Of a stretch of 64,000 bases of DNA, positions 7,715-16,050 are shown one piece after another. The notes beneath the pieces are model-generated. The model had not been told where the DNA came from. It saw nothing but the letters and a program-made list of their open reading frames with translations, and did no database searches. This stretch comes from DATKXU01 sp035528905 (GTDB taxonomy: Bacteria; Armatimonadota; UBA5829; DTJY01): assembly GCA_035528905.1 (NCBI GenBank), contig DATKXU010000082.1, forward strand, positions 1 through 64,000. Direction: 5' to 3'. Numbering within the stretch: position 1 is the first letter of the stretch; the number at the start of each line of letters is the position of its first letter. The translations under genes were made by a program, and so were the position numbers.

Positions 7715-8539
7715 ATGAAGTTTTTACGTTTTGCAGTAATCGCAGTGTTCCTATCGTTGACAATTCAGTGCATGGCCGTAGCTCAGCAGATCCCCCCACC
7801 CGACTGGGTGAAGTACTCTCAGCTACCGAACGAAACTTGGCCGAGCTATGATCTGTCGTCGGAGATCAAGCCGGGCCCAGCTCTGGCGGCACCGATCAAT
7901 CAGCCGGGACCGATCTATGAATCAGTCATGGCCGATGACTGGGTCTGCCCGGATGGGCTGCCGATCTCCGATATTCACTGGTGGGGATCATTCTGGTTGC
8001 CGTTCCCGGGGGAACCCTACGGAGACTACTCGAACGCTAGGCCGAATGCGGCGCCGGGCGGCATTGAGGGCTTCAACCTCAAGATTTACTCTGATATGCC
8101 GGCGAATGATCCGAAAAACCCGTTCGGGTTCAGCTTCCCTGACGCAGTCCTGTGGGACTGTTCCATTCAAGGTCAGGCCAACGAGACCTGGGCCTTCGAT
8201 CTGAAGGACAACGGGGGACTGCTCAAGGAGAGTGTCTACAAGTATGATACCTTCCTCCCAGAGGAGAAGTGGTTCGCGCAGGAGAAGGGCAAGATATACT
8301 GGCTCTCCGTCCAGGCCATTCTTCCCGACCCGACCAAGCAGTGGGGCTGGCATGAGACCACCGGCATCCAGAACGACATCGGGGTCATGATGAAAGGCGG
8401 GAGCGAGTTCTGGTTCATCCCGTGCGGCGGCCATGACATGGCGTTCGACCTGACGGTCGTACCAGAGCCGTCGAGCATCCTCGCGCTGCTAACCGGATTC
8501 ACCGGGCTCGTCAGCCTCCGTCTGAGGCGCAGAAAGTAG
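7715..8539 (+). CDS. PEP-CTERM sorting domain protein
   Basis: A 274-residue exported protein. Residues 1-23 form a signal peptide. The body (about 25-245) is Trp/Pro-rich, with DDWVCPDGLPISDIHWWGSF, ANETWAFDL and a late DIGVMMKGG, resembling the extracellular domain common in PEP-CTERM proteins of environmental bacteria. The tail has the sorting signal VPEPSS, a hydrophobic stretch and RLRRRK. An exosortase elsewhere in the genome should cut at PEP and anchor or release the protein. It starts behind AGGGAGG and ends before a strong terminator, so it is monocistronic. The substrate or partner is unknown. Confidence 0.88.
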   Translation: MKFLRFAVIAVFLSLTIQCMAVAQQIPPPDWVKYSQLPNETWPSYDLSSEIKPGPALAAPINQPGPIYESVMADDWVCPDGLPISDIHWWGSFWLPFPGEPYGDYSNARPNAAPGGIEGFNLKIYSDMPANDPKNPFGFSFPDAVLWDCSIQGQANETWAFDLKDNGGLLKESVYKYDTFLPEEKWFAQEKGKIYWLSVQAILPDPTKQWGWHETTGIQNDIGVMMKGGSEFWFIPCGGHDMAFDLTVVPEPSSILALLTGFTGLVSLRLRRRK

Positions 8540-8571
8540 CATTCTCGGTATTTCGAACATCGTGATTCATC

Positions 8572-8603
8572 AAGGCCGGTTCGCCGTGGCGAACCGGCCT
8601 TTT
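8572..8603 (+). terminator. Rho-independent terminator after the PEP-CTERM gene
   Basis: AAGGCCGGTTCGCC pairs with GGCGAACCGGCCTT, a 14-bp stem with a very short loop, followed by TTTT. Confidence 0.9.
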
Positions 8604-8993
8604 GCTTCTGAGGCCTATGACGCAGGGAACGTTAATAATAATCAGACGCTTTAGGTATCTCCGACTCGGTACTTGGCATCAGCGACTTGACAGTGGGTAT
8701 TTCGGAACCGCCGGAACTCCGTGCGGCGTCTCTCGCCTCGTAGGACCCTGCCCTGGTCACCGCTCTCGGATGCCCTCCACCGGCCCGAGGCGGTGTTGCC
8801 ATAGCCGCTGGTTTCATTTTCCATAAGCTTGGCATGCGCTGGGTTTCACTCAACATGCTTTGCGTATCGTGGGCGTAGGCCGAAGGGATCTTCCCGAATT
8901 ACAGCATTGCCACCTTATAGCTCTTGTTATTTCCCTCAAACCTGATCTCCATGTATACATTCTCCGAACTACCCCTGGCGCTACCAGGCAGTG
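8604..8993. other. intergenic region, nothing recognised
   Basis: About 390 nt between two terminators. The frames on either strand are short and resemble nothing I know. Confidence 0.5.
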
Positions 8994-9034
8994 AAACGGC
9001 CTATCCCGATGCAGCACAGACGGGGTAGGCCGTT
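8994..9034 (-). terminator. terminator of the HEAT-TPR gene
   Basis: AAACGGCCTA-x-CCCG pairs with CGGG-x-TAGGCCGTTT. It lies just beyond the stop codon of the minus-strand gene at 9041 and is followed on the + strand by CTTTG, so it may work in both directions. Confidence 0.8.
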
Positions 9035-9040
9035 TCTTTG

Positions 9041-10111
9041 TTACTTGGCTTGCTGTATGAGATTCTTCACGCGTGCGGAGTTCTGTTCAGCGGCGGCGTC
9101 CTCAGGGCAAAGGGCTAGAACTGCCGACCATTGCTCAAGTGCCTTGTCGAGCTTGCCAAGCCTTTCCAGGCAGTGAGCATAAGTCCTGCGCGTGCGGTGA
9201 TCTCCGCCCAGCTCTACGGCCCTGTTCAGCGGCTTCTCGGCCCGGGCGTACCTCTTTGTGCGGTAGTAGTGGAACCCCAGCCCGTAATATGCTTCGGGGT
9301 CAGATGGACATGCTGAAATCGCGCAGTTAAGAGTTCTGATCGCTGCCGGGTCGCGGCCGAGGCTCCATTCGAGCCATGCGATTGACGTATAGCCGTCAAT
9401 GTAGCGCGGATCAAGGAACACGGCAGCCTCGAGGCAGCGTATGCATTGATCGTAGTCGCCTCTATGCCACCACCAATCGCTTTCAGTGATGAAGAGGTCG
9501 CAGGCTTCGTCCCATGCCTCGTCCGGCGGCATGTCGGCTGAGGGCTTGATGTCTGAGCGTGGAGGAGGCACCGGCGGGGCAATGTATGGTGTCTTTAAGG
9601 CCTCGCGAATCGTCCGGCTGACGAGTGCGTCTCGGTCGCGGGTGTGTCTCTGTAAAGCGCGCCTTGCTGCCGGAGTGTTTACGCACCAGAGGCCGTAAAC
9701 GGCGTAGTACCGTATCCACGACGGGGCGTCTCCTAGAACCGCGGAGCATACCGTAATGCCCCGCGCATCTCCCATGCAGGCAAGGGCGATCCCGCTTTGC
9801 ACTCGGACGCTCCGCTCCGGGTCCTGGAGCCGCGTCGCCAACAACGCGGCTGAATCGCCGGAGCCTATCTGGCCCAGCAGGAAGGCGCTGCGCACTCTTG
9901 CCTTAGCATCAGGAGATTGGAGCAGCTTATGCAAGAGGGACGTTCGTGCTGCGTGGCCCCTAAGCATCGGCAATGGCGCCCACGACGCGCGATACGGCTT
10001 GTTCGCCAGGGCATCCAGAAGCTCTTCGCTCGGTGCTGCCGGCTCCACCTGATCTGCGATGCATATAGTGCCGACTGCGAGGAGGCAGCACATCCACAGG
10101 GTCAGCCTCAC
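9041..10111 (-). CDS. secreted HEAT-repeat and TPR protein
   Basis: A 356-residue protein with a signal peptide (MRLTLWMCCLLAVGTICIA). Residues 50-165 contain HEAT/PBS-like repeats (AKARVRSAFLLGQIGSG, RSVRVQSGIALACMGDA). After a Pro-rich linker, residues 205-350 carry TPRs (YDQCIRCLEAAVFLDPRYID, PEAYYGLGFHYYRTKRYARA, DKALEQWSAVLALCPEDA). Both are protein-interaction folds, so a periplasmic scaffold is likely. It follows the gene at 10142 with 30 nt between them and may be co-transcribed with it. No enzyme motif is visible. Confidence 0.8.
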   Translation of the reverse strand: MRLTLWMCCLLAVGTICIADQVEPAAPSEELLDALANKPYRASWAPLPMLRGHAARTSLLHKLLQSPDAKARVRSAFLLGQIGSGDSAALLATRLQDPERSVRVQSGIALACMGDARGITVCSAVLGDAPSWIRYYAVYGLWCVNTPAARRALQRHTRDRDALVSRTIREALKTPYIAPPVPPPRSDIKPSADMPPDEAWDEACDLFITESDWWWHRGDYDQCIRCLEAAVFLDPRYIDGYTSIAWLEWSLGRDPAAIRTLNCAISACPSDPEAYYGLGFHYYRTKRYARAEKPLNRAVELGGDHRTRRTYAHCLERLGKLDKALEQWSAVLALCPEDAAAEQNSARVKNLIQQAK

Positions 10112-10141
10112 GGTTTGCTCCTTTCCAGAATCCGTATGCCC

Positions 10142-10954
10142 TCAGTCCGCCTTGTAACCTGGCTGCAGCTCGGTCGTCTCTCGCGAGGTGCCGGTTATCA
10201 GCAGCGCATTGCCGGATTCGTCCAGCTTGATGGCCATTTTCAGTTGGGAGACCAAGTCCTCCTTCACAATCCCAACTCCCGGATAGACCCACATGGTAAC
10301 TACGATCTTGCCGCTCTTGATTGCTGCCTTCCCTTCTTCGAAGGCGACCGTGCCGCTGACCTTAGTACAGGTTCCGCAGATCTTCAGGCACTTCTCGAAA
10401 GTTCCTGCGGGCACTGTTATAGTCTCATGTCCCATGACCTGGGCCTCAAATGGCGTGCGGATTCCGTTATCGCGGAGGACGCCGACTTTCCATTTCTTTC
10501 CCGGTGCGAGATCCGGCGGCATATCAAGCAATGGAGGCTCGTACTTTATCCAGTTGTCGCTGAGGGCGCCGTCCGGCCCGGAAGACCTGTGGGACAAGCA
10601 ATAGATGCCCTTTTGGGATACCAGAGTGAAGCTCTCTATCACCGTCTCCTCTGCCTCCGTATTCAAGCCGGCTTCGGTGTTTTCCGTTTCACGTTCCAGA
10701 TACACGATGTCGCCGTTCGGACGGCGCTCTTTCACGGAGACGATTTCGACTACGCTCGTGCCTTCAGCCCGCATCTCGACGGATCGCGAGCTCTCGCCCT
10801 CCCCGAAGCTGATAAAGGCCGTCTCGCTGACCGAATACTCCCACCTGTTCCCGACCGCGTACGGTATCGGCGGCTTACTCTTCGGCGCGTCGCTGGCCAA
10901 GAGCGTGCCAGCCACTACGGCGCAAATGAATGCAATTGTCAAGATTCTATGCAT
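10142..10954 (-). CDS. secreted protein of unknown function (DUF3108-like beta domain)
   Basis: A 270-residue protein with signal peptide MHRILTIAFICAVVAGTLLA. The mature part begins YAVGNRWEYSV, a phrase common to exported proteins that measure about 230 residues and fold as a beta barrel or sandwich (DUF3108-like). Further marks are PPDLAPGKKWKV, ETITVPAGTFEKCLKI and VWVYPGVGIVKED-like segments. No lipobox is seen. It is the likely first gene of a two-gene unit with the HEAT-TPR protein. Function unknown; the family assignment is tentative. Confidence 0.65.
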   Translation of the reverse strand: MHRILTIAFICAVVAGTLLASDAPKSKPPIPYAVGNRWEYSVSETAFISFGEGESSRSVEMRAEGTSVVEIVSVKERRPNGDIVYLERETENTEAGLNTEAEETVIESFTLVSQKGIYCLSHRSSGPDGALSDNWIKYEPPLLDMPPDLAPGKKWKVGVLRDNGIRTPFEAQVMGHETITVPAGTFEKCLKICGTCTKVSGTVAFEEGKAAIKSGKIVVTMWVYPGVGIVKEDLVSQLKMAIKLDESGNALLITGTSRETTELQPGYKAD

Positions 10955-11207
10955 GGCTCCTCCCCATGGCTGCCGCTGATATCTTTTCGCTGGAGTCCTT
11001 CGGAACCGCTAAGCGCTCCATAGACGCGCCGCTATCCCAAGCATGGTTCCCGGCTGCCATGATAACAACTATGTTCTTATGCGCGTGCGGGGGAATGTCC
11101 TGCACCCGGAGACAAAGTACCGGTTGCCGGATTGGTACGCGTGAAGGTAAAATGGGTATTGGAACATCGGGCGGTGGGGCGAGCCGACTGAGTTTCAGGA
11201 AACCGGG

Positions 11208-11570
11208 ATGCAGAGATTCGTCGTTCAGGAGCATCATGCTTCGCACCTCCATTGGGACTTGCGGCTGGAGATGGATGGCGTGCTGAAAAGCTGGGCGGTT
11301 CCGAAGGGGCCGCCGGAGCAGCCGGGCGTTCGCAGGCTGGCGATTCAAACGGAGGATCACCCTGTGAGCTACATCGGCTTCGAGGGTGAGATCGAAGAAG
11401 GGCGGTATGGCGCGGGCATGGTCGAGATTTGGGACACCGGCGCCCTCGACCTCGAAGAACGCGACCCGGAGAAGCTGCTCTTCGTCCTCCACGGCCAGCG
11501 GCTGCAGGGCGGCTACGCGCTCGTCCATACACGAGAGGACCAGTGGATATTGCTGAAGCGCAAGGGGTAG
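11208..11570 (+). CDS. LigD-type 3'-phosphoesterase (PE) domain protein, stand-alone
   Basis: A 120-residue protein that is the PE domain found at the start of multidomain LigD. The signature HHASHLHWDLRLEMDGVL carries the metal-binding His and Asp residues. Next come SWAVPKGP, HPVSYIGFEGEI, EGRYGAGMVEIWDTG and a closing WILLKRKG. The domain trims 3' ends with phosphate or a ribonucleotide during end joining. Here there is no ligase or polymerase domain next to it, and no ku gene in the window. The ATG at 11208 follows CAGGAAACC, and the length is typical of free-standing PE proteins. Confidence 0.88.
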   Translation: MQRFVVQEHHASHLHWDLRLEMDGVLKSWAVPKGPPEQPGVRRLAIQTEDHPVSYIGFEGEIEEGRYGAGMVEIWDTGALDLEERDPEKLLFVLHGQRLQGGYALVHTREDQWILLKRKG

Positions 11571-11590
11571 CCGCATGCCTTCGGCCTGCG
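11566..11590. repeat. REP-like palindrome (orphan copy)
   Basis: A 25-nt sequence beginning GGTAGCCGCA and ending GGCCTGCG, with a TTC loop. It overlaps the stop codon of the phosphoesterase gene. It matches the REP copies at 15318 and 16008 except in the central stem, where CATGCC/GGCCTG replaces CAGGC/GCCTG. Confidence 0.65.
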
Positions 11591-11624
11591 CTCCCGGGCA
11601 GCGCGCATTGCCGCTGCGCGCTGT

Positions 11625-11654
11625 TTGACCATGCGTCTGGGTTCGTGGTATAAT
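11625..11654 (+). promoter_or_regulatory. promoter of tRNA-Lys
   Basis: TTGACC at 11625-11630 and TATAAT at 11649-11654 with 18 nt between them. The tRNA begins 17 nt after the -10 box. Confidence 0.85.
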
Positions 11655-11671
11655 ACACGTGAACTTCATCC

Positions 11672-11747
11672 GGGCCCGTAGCTCAGGCGGTAGAGCATCT
11701 CCCTTTTAAGGAGAGGGTCGTGCGTTCGAGTCGCACCGGGCTCACCA
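11672..11747 (+). tRNA. tRNA-Lys (anticodon TTT)
   Basis: A complete 76-nt cloverleaf with encoded CCA. The acceptor GGGCCCG pairs with CGGGCTC (one G:T). The D arm holds GTAGCTCAGGCGGTAGAGC, the anticodon arm is CTCCC-TTTTAA-GGAGA-like with anticodon TTT, and the T loop is TTCGAGT. It sits 124 nt downstream of the REP palindrome. Confidence 0.96.
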
Positions 11748-11912
11748 TTTCCCACTGCACTTCACACAGCTTTCCACTGGGCGATTTGGCCGGGAAGCTC
11801 TTGGATGCCCGCTGGAACGGATAATGGAGCTTGCGCGAGGGCAGGCGCTTGCAGTGCCGATCAATCTGCCGGCCCGCGGGATTGGTTGCAACTCGAAGTG
11901 GAGGTGTAACAA

Positions 11913-12125
11913 GTGTCGCTGATGACGATCGCCGGTACCCCGGTGGAGATCAAGGTGTCGAAGGCCGGGGAAGGCGGGTGGATTGCTCTGGGCCGCATAT
12001 TGGAGGGCGTTCTGCCCGGCACGGAGCTGGTTGAGGCGAACGGATCCAGCTGCGAAGAAGCGGAGTCCCGCTGTAGGGATAGGCTCGAGCGACTAATCCA
12101 CGCACGCACCTGCGGATCTGAATAA
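11913..12125 (+). CDS. hypothetical small protein
   Basis: A 70-residue protein. The GTG start at 11913 is supported by GGAGGTG 8 nt upstream. The sequence has two beta-like strands (TIAGTPVEIKVSKAGEGGWIAL) and an acidic C-terminal helix (CEEAESRCRDRLERLI), resembling a small alpha/beta domain of about HicB size. No catalytic motif or family is recognised. A terminator follows at once, so it is transcribed alone or with tRNA-Lys. Confidence 0.6.
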   Translation: MSLMTIAGTPVEIKVSKAGEGGWIALGRILEGVLPGTELVEANGSSCEEAESRCRDRLERLIHARTCGSE

Positions 12126-12149
12126 GCTCCCGGGCACACGAACTTGTTC

Positions 12150-12187
12150 AAACGAGGGGAGACTGTATTGCCGCAATCCCCTCGTTT
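12150..12187 (+). terminator. terminator after the small gene
   Basis: AAACGAGGGGA pairs with TCCCCTCGTTT, an 11-bp stem with a 16-nt loop, ending in T residues. Confidence 0.8.
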
Positions 12188-12229
12188 CGTTATGCCGGAA
12201 GTCGCTCTCGCATCCCGCCTGTTGCTCGT

Positions 12230-12287
12230 ACTCTTACTCTCTCCGGAGATTCCGAGTACCAGTAAGAGTAAAACTACAAGTAAGAGT
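12230..12287. repeat. three copies of AGTAAGAGT upstream of the UPF0182 promoter
   Basis: ACTCTTACT (12230-12238, inverted) and AGTAAGAGT at 12261-12269 and 12279-12287 (direct, 18 nt apart). They end 22 nt before the -35 box at 12309. This is a possible activator-binding arrangement, with no family assigned. Confidence 0.35.
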
Positions 12288-12308
12288 GGTCCGATCCGGC
12301 TGGCTCGT

Positions 12309-12337
12309 TTGACAAGCTTCATGTCGCGTGCTAGTAT
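12309..12337 (+). promoter_or_regulatory. promoter of the UPF0182 gene
   Basis: TTGACA (12309-12314) and TAGTAT (12332-12337) with a 17-nt spacer. The start of transcription near 12344 makes an upstream ATG at 12328 impossible for this transcript and supports the start at 12379. Confidence 0.7.
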
Positions 12338-12378
12338 TCTGGCGGCCTGGAGGAACACGGGCCGTAAGGAGTGGTCAC

Positions 12379-15132
12379 ATGGGCCGTAGAGTATGGCTTC
12401 TCATTGGCGTCGTTGCGCTGCTTGTTTTGATCTTCGGAGGCACGCTTGCCCGCCTGTACACCGACTGGCTCTGGTTCGGCGAGGTCGGCTACAGGTCGGT
12501 CTTTTGGACGAGGCTTCTCACCCGCATCGAGCTGGGAGTGATAGCGGGGATTCTCTTCTTCGGAATTGTGTATTCCAATCTCTGGCTGGCGCGCAGGCTC
12601 GCGCCCGCGGTAACGCCGCGTTATGAGAGAAACCAAATCCGCATCAGGATTGGTGACCTCGCGAGGCGCGGCTTTGGCCTGCTTGTCTTGACCCTCGTCT
12701 TGGTCGCAAGCGTTCTTGTAGCACTGGAAGCCTCTACGCACTGGCTGAGCTATCAGATGTTCACTCATGCCAGCCGGTTTGCCGATACCGACCCGATCTT
12801 TCATCGGAACATCGGATTCTACGTGTTCCAGCTCGGATTTCTGCGCTATGTATACCACTGGCTGATTTTCGCCCTGGTGGTCGCTGCCGCTGCCACCGCC
12901 GTCGTCCACTATGCCGACCGCGCAATCGAGTTTCTGGCCGGGATGCCAACCTTCGCACCCCATGTGAAAGCACACCTCTCGATACTGCTCGCCGCCGCGC
13001 TTTTCGTAAAGGCATGGGGCTACAAGCTTGCTGCATATGGCCTCCTGTACTCACAGGCTGGGATGGTGTTCGGCGAGACCGGCAGGGTGTTCGGCGCCGG
13101 GTATACCGACGTTCACGCGAGGCTGCTCGCGCTCAATACTCTGTCTGTTGTGGCGGTCGTCGCGGGCGTTATCGTGCTGGCGAACATTTATAGGCGCGGT
13201 ATCAAGCTTCCCGCGCTGGCCTTGCTGATCCTCATCGGTGCGTCTCTGGTCCTCGGAGTCTTCTATCCGGGGTTCGTGCAGCAGGTGCGCGTGAAGCCAA
13301 ACGAAATCGCGCTGGAGAGCGAATTCATCGGCTACAACATCGAGGCTACCCGCAAGGCGTTCAATTTGGGCGTTGTCCAAGAGAAAGGCTTCCCTGCGCT
13401 CATGAATCTGACGGCTGAGGACATTCGGAACAACCGTGCAACGGTTAACAGCATTCGCCTGTGGGATTACCGGCCTCTGCAGAGCACATACGGCCAGCTC
13501 CAGGCGTTGTGGCAGCGATATGAGATCAACAGCGTGGACGTTGACCGCTATCGGATAAGCGGCGAGGTCCGCCAGGTCATGCTTGCCGCGCGAGAGCTCT
13601 CCACGGATGGCGGTCAGGGAGTAACTGATACGTGGGTAAACCGGCATTTCCAATACACGCACGGTTATGGCGCAGTCATGAGTCCCGTGAACAGGGCTAC
13701 GAAGGAGGGGCTGCCGGACTTCTTCGTGGAGGACATCCCTCCCATATCCACTGTGGGTATCAATGTTGATCGTCCGCAGATATACTTTGCCGAGCAGACC
13801 GGCGGCTATGTAGTCGTCAATTCGAGACAGAAGGAGTTCGATTATCCGTCGGCAGGGCAGCCTGTGTACACGCGTTACGCGGGCACTGGTGGGATTCCGA
13901 TCGGTGGCTACTTCCAGCGCTTGGCCTTCGCCTGGCGCTTCGGGGACGTGAACCTGATATTGACAAACCAGATCACCCATAAGAGCCGTTTGATGTTCCG
14001 CCGGCAGATAGGTCAGCGAGTAGCGACTGTTTTCCCGTTCTTGGACTATGACCCGGATCCATATCTTGTCATATCCGACGGAAAGCTCTACTGGATGTGG
14101 GATGCTTACACCGTCTCCGGAATGTACCCGTATTCCACGCCGCAGAACGTCTCGGAATACCGTGCGGTCAACTACATCAGGAATGCCGCCAAGATCGTGA
14201 TAGACGCTTATGAGGGCACGGTGGACTACTACATTGCGGACACTAGCGACCCCATCGTGAAAACCTATGCCAGAATCTTCCCCGGCGTCTTCAAGCCCAT
14301 GAGCAGCATGCCTGCCGGCCTGCGCGCGCATATCAGGTATCCAGAGCTGCTCTTCAGAGTCCAGTCCGACGTGCTTCGCGGCTATCACATGAAAGATCCG
14401 CAGGTGTTCTACAACAGAGGCGACCTGTGGGATATCCCGAACGAAATCGTTGGGATTTCGAAGGAAGAGGCGCCGGTTGAGCCGTACTACGTCGTGATGA
14501 AGCTGCCCGACGAGGCGAGCGAGGGATTCCTGCTGATGCGCCCGTTCACGCCGCACAAGAAGGACAACATGATCGCATGGATGGGCGCGAAATGCGACCC
14601 TGACGACTATGGCAAGATAATCCTCTATGAGTTTCCTAAGGATAAGCTAGTCTACGGCCCTGCCCAAATCGATACCCTGATAAACCAGGACGACGTGATC
14701 TCTCCACAGTTAACCTTGTGGGACTCGAAGGGATCGCGGGTCAATCGGGGCAACCAACTGGTCATTCCTATCGAGCAATCCCTCATCTACGTGAAACCGC
14801 TATACCTTCAGTCTGAGACGAGCCAAATCCCGGAGCTGAAGCGCGTGATAGTATCGGACGGTGATCGGCTTGCGATGGAGCGGACTCTGGAAGCGGCTCT
14901 GGCGGCAATTTTCGGGGCAGACGCGCGACCGGCTGAGGCGGAGGTAAGTCCGCGTCCGGCTCGTGCGCCATCGGAAGTGCAGGAGCTCGTCGAGCAGGCT
15001 GCGAAGCAGCTCGAGCGGGCAAAGGAGCTTCAGGGGCGGGGCGACTGGGCCGGCTATGGCGAGCAAATCCGAAAGCTGGAACAGACCTTGCGCCAACTGC
15101 GCGAATCCACCTCAGGACAGGGCGGAGGATAA
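12379..15132 (+). CDS. UPF0182 (COG1615) integral membrane protein
   Basis: A 917-residue protein from the ATG at 12379, which has AAGGAG 8 nt upstream. The first third is membrane: MGRRVWLLIGVVALLVLIFG, then several further hydrophobic helices up to about residue 300. FYPGFVQQVRVKPNEIALESEFIGYNI opens the large extracytoplasmic part, where LWDYRPLQSTYGQLQALWQRY and PFLDYDPDPYLVI are hallmarks of UPF0182. The C-terminal 60 residues form an acidic, Glu/Gln-rich coiled coil (VQELVEQAAKQLERAKELQ). The family is widespread in Actinobacteria, Cyanobacteria and related phyla and has no proven biochemical role. Confidence 0.93.
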   Translation: MGRRVWLLIGVVALLVLIFGGTLARLYTDWLWFGEVGYRSVFWTRLLTRIELGVIAGILFFGIVYSNLWLARRLAPAVTPRYERNQIRIRIGDLARRGFGLLVLTLVLVASVLVALEASTHWLSYQMFTHASRFADTDPIFHRNIGFYVFQLGFLRYVYHWLIFALVVAAAATAVVHYADRAIEFLAGMPTFAPHVKAHLSILLAAALFVKAWGYKLAAYGLLYSQAGMVFGETGRVFGAGYTDVHARLLALNTLSVVAVVAGVIVLANIYRRGIKLPALALLILIGASLVLGVFYPGFVQQVRVKPNEIALESEFIGYNIEATRKAFNLGVVQEKGFPALMNLTAEDIRNNRATVNSIRLWDYRPLQSTYGQLQALWQRYEINSVDVDRYRISGEVRQVMLAARELSTDGGQGVTDTWVNRHFQYTHGYGAVMSPVNRATKEGLPDFFVEDIPPISTVGINVDRPQIYFAEQTGGYVVVNSRQKEFDYPSAGQPVYTRYAGTGGIPIGGYFQRLAFAWRFGDVNLILTNQITHKSRLMFRRQIGQRVATVFPFLDYDPDPYLVISDGKLYWMWDAYTVSGMYPYSTPQNVSEYRAVNYIRNAAKIVIDAYEGTVDYYIADTSDPIVKTYARIFPGVFKPMSSMPAGLRAHIRYPELLFRVQSDVLRGYHMKDPQVFYNRGDLWDIPNEIVGISKEEAPVEPYYVVMKLPDEASEGFLLMRPFTPHKKDNMIAWMGAKCDPDDYGKIILYEFPKDKLVYGPAQIDTLINQDDVISPQLTLWDSKGSRVNRGNQLVIPIEQSLIYVKPLYLQSETSQIPELKRVIVSDGDRLAMERTLEAALAAIFGADARPAEAEVSPRPARAPSEVQELVEQAAKQLERAKELQGRGDWAGYGEQIRKLEQTLRQLRESTSGQGGG

Positions 15133-15136
15133 GTTC

Positions 15137-15322
15137 GTGCGGGCAGACAAGCTCACCGAGTTCGTCACGGCTCTGGTGTTCGCACTGGTGATCGGGGCGG
15201 CAGTTGCGCTCACGGTGCGGTATCTGGGTCCTGGGCCTCGCGCAGTTGGGCTCATCGTTATCGGGGCTGTTGCCATTGCTGCCTGGCAGTACCTTCGCAA
15301 GAAGTTCGGCCGCGCCCGGTAG
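15137..15322 (+). CDS. small membrane protein following UPF0182
   Basis: A 61-residue protein with a GTG start at 15137, chosen because GGAGG (15124-15128) lies 8 nt upstream. Two hydrophobic helices (FVTALVFALVIGAAVALTV and AVGLIVIGAVAIAAWQYL) are joined by a GPGPR turn, and a basic tail KKFGRAR follows. It begins 4 nt after the UPF0182 stop codon, so the two are translated together and this may be a partner subunit. Its stop codon overlaps a REP palindrome. No known family. Confidence 0.7.
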   Translation: MRADKLTEFVTALVFALVIGAAVALTVRYLGPGPRAVGLIVIGAVAIAAWQYLRKKFGRAR

Positions 15323-15388
15323 CCGCAGGCTTCACGCCTGCGGGGCACTGCTGTTAGCGGAAGTTTTGCGCAGCCATAAAGCCTGCGG
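15318..15388. repeat. REP pair on the left of the RAYT gene
   Basis: Two palindromic units. One is a 25-nt GGTAGCCGCAGGC...GCCTGCG element (15318-15342). The other is a 21-nt GCGCAGCCATAAAGCCTGCGG element (15368-15388), in which GC-rich arms flank ATAAA. The mirror arrangement is found on the other side of the RAYT. Confidence 0.8.
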
Positions 15389-15415
15389 GGTGCTCTGAGC
15401 TTGCATAGCGTTGTG

Positions 15416-15958
15416 CTATCCAGCCGTCAGTTGCTGCCTCAAGTCCTCTCTCACGAGACTGTAAGGGTACTCGTCCCACGTCGTCGCCAGCCCTGCGCGA
15501 ACCGGGTTGTTCAGCACATAACATATATGCTTTGTCAGGTTCTCGTTGTCTCGGACTATGTGATCGTAGAAGTCCTTCTGTAGGTTAAGGCCGGGGAACA
15601 GCCGTTTACCCCAGTACCCGCATCTCTGCTTGAAGAGATACACACCGCCCAGAACGTCGGCGTCGTCCGTGAGGCCCTCAAGCACGGCATGTATATGGTC
15701 AGGCATGAGAGTTAGCACTATGATGTCGGTTTCGTGTTTCGCGCACGATTCGGCAAGCCAGCTGTGGAAACCCTTAAGAATGCTGCCGCACGCTAGGTTA
15801 ATTGAGTCTTGGGAGCCGCACATGGTAAAGGCAGCTGCTATGCGACCACGGTAGCACTCTCGCGGAAGCCGATGTTGACGCTCCCGAGGTCTGGTTGGAT
15901 AGGTGGTATCGCACTCAATGTCTGGGATACGTTCACATGTCATTGGTTCGTTAACCAT
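15416..15958 (-). CDS. REP-associated tyrosine transposase (RAYT, IS200/IS605-like Y1)
   Basis: A 180-residue HUH single-strand nuclease-like protein. The metal-binding motif is HIH in LTLMPDHIHAVLEG. The C-terminal region (FYDHIVRDNENLTKHICYVL, then NNPVRAGL) supplies the candidate nucleophilic tyrosines and the NPVRAGL block typical of RAYTs. The N-terminal 40 residues (MVNEPMTCERIPDIEC) are not like the usual Y1 start, so translation may begin further in. Domesticated RAYTs are thought to spread REP palindromes, and REP units lie within 30 nt on both sides. No IS ends or target duplication are visible, as expected for this class. Confidence 0.88.
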   Translation of the reverse strand: MVNEPMTCERIPDIECDTTYPTRPRERQHRLPRECYRGRIAAAFTMCGSQDSINLACGSILKGFHSWLAESCAKHETDIIVLTLMPDHIHAVLEGLTDDADVLGGVYLFKQRCGYWGKRLFPGLNLQKDFYDHIVRDNENLTKHICYVLNNPVRAGLATTWDEYPYSLVREDLRQQLTAG

Positions 15959-15961
15959 TTC

Positions 15962-16032
15962 GCGCAGCCATAAAGGCTGCGGCTACCGAAGCCACGACGG
16001 CCAATCTGGTAGCCGCAGGCTTCACGCCTGCG
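15962..16032. repeat. REP pair on the right of the RAYT gene
   Basis: A GCGCAGCCATAAAGGCTGCGG-type unit extended by CTACC (15962-15987) is followed by an exact repeat of the 25-nt left unit (16008-16032). The order of unit types is the mirror of the left side. Confidence 0.8.
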
Positions 16033-16050
16033 CGTATGCCGGTCCTGCCC

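Noticed and set aside
9917..11023. Open + strand frame of 368 codons opposite two secreted-protein genes
   Set aside because: The minus-strand genes have signal peptides and recognisable repeats; this frame has neither.
11208..11570. NHEJ locus
   Set aside because: Only the phosphoesterase domain is present. No ku, ligase or LigD polymerase domain is nearby.
13051..14556. Open minus-strand frame of 501 codons inside the UPF0182 gene
   Set aside because: It is His/Arg-rich shadow coding opposite a well-conserved gene.
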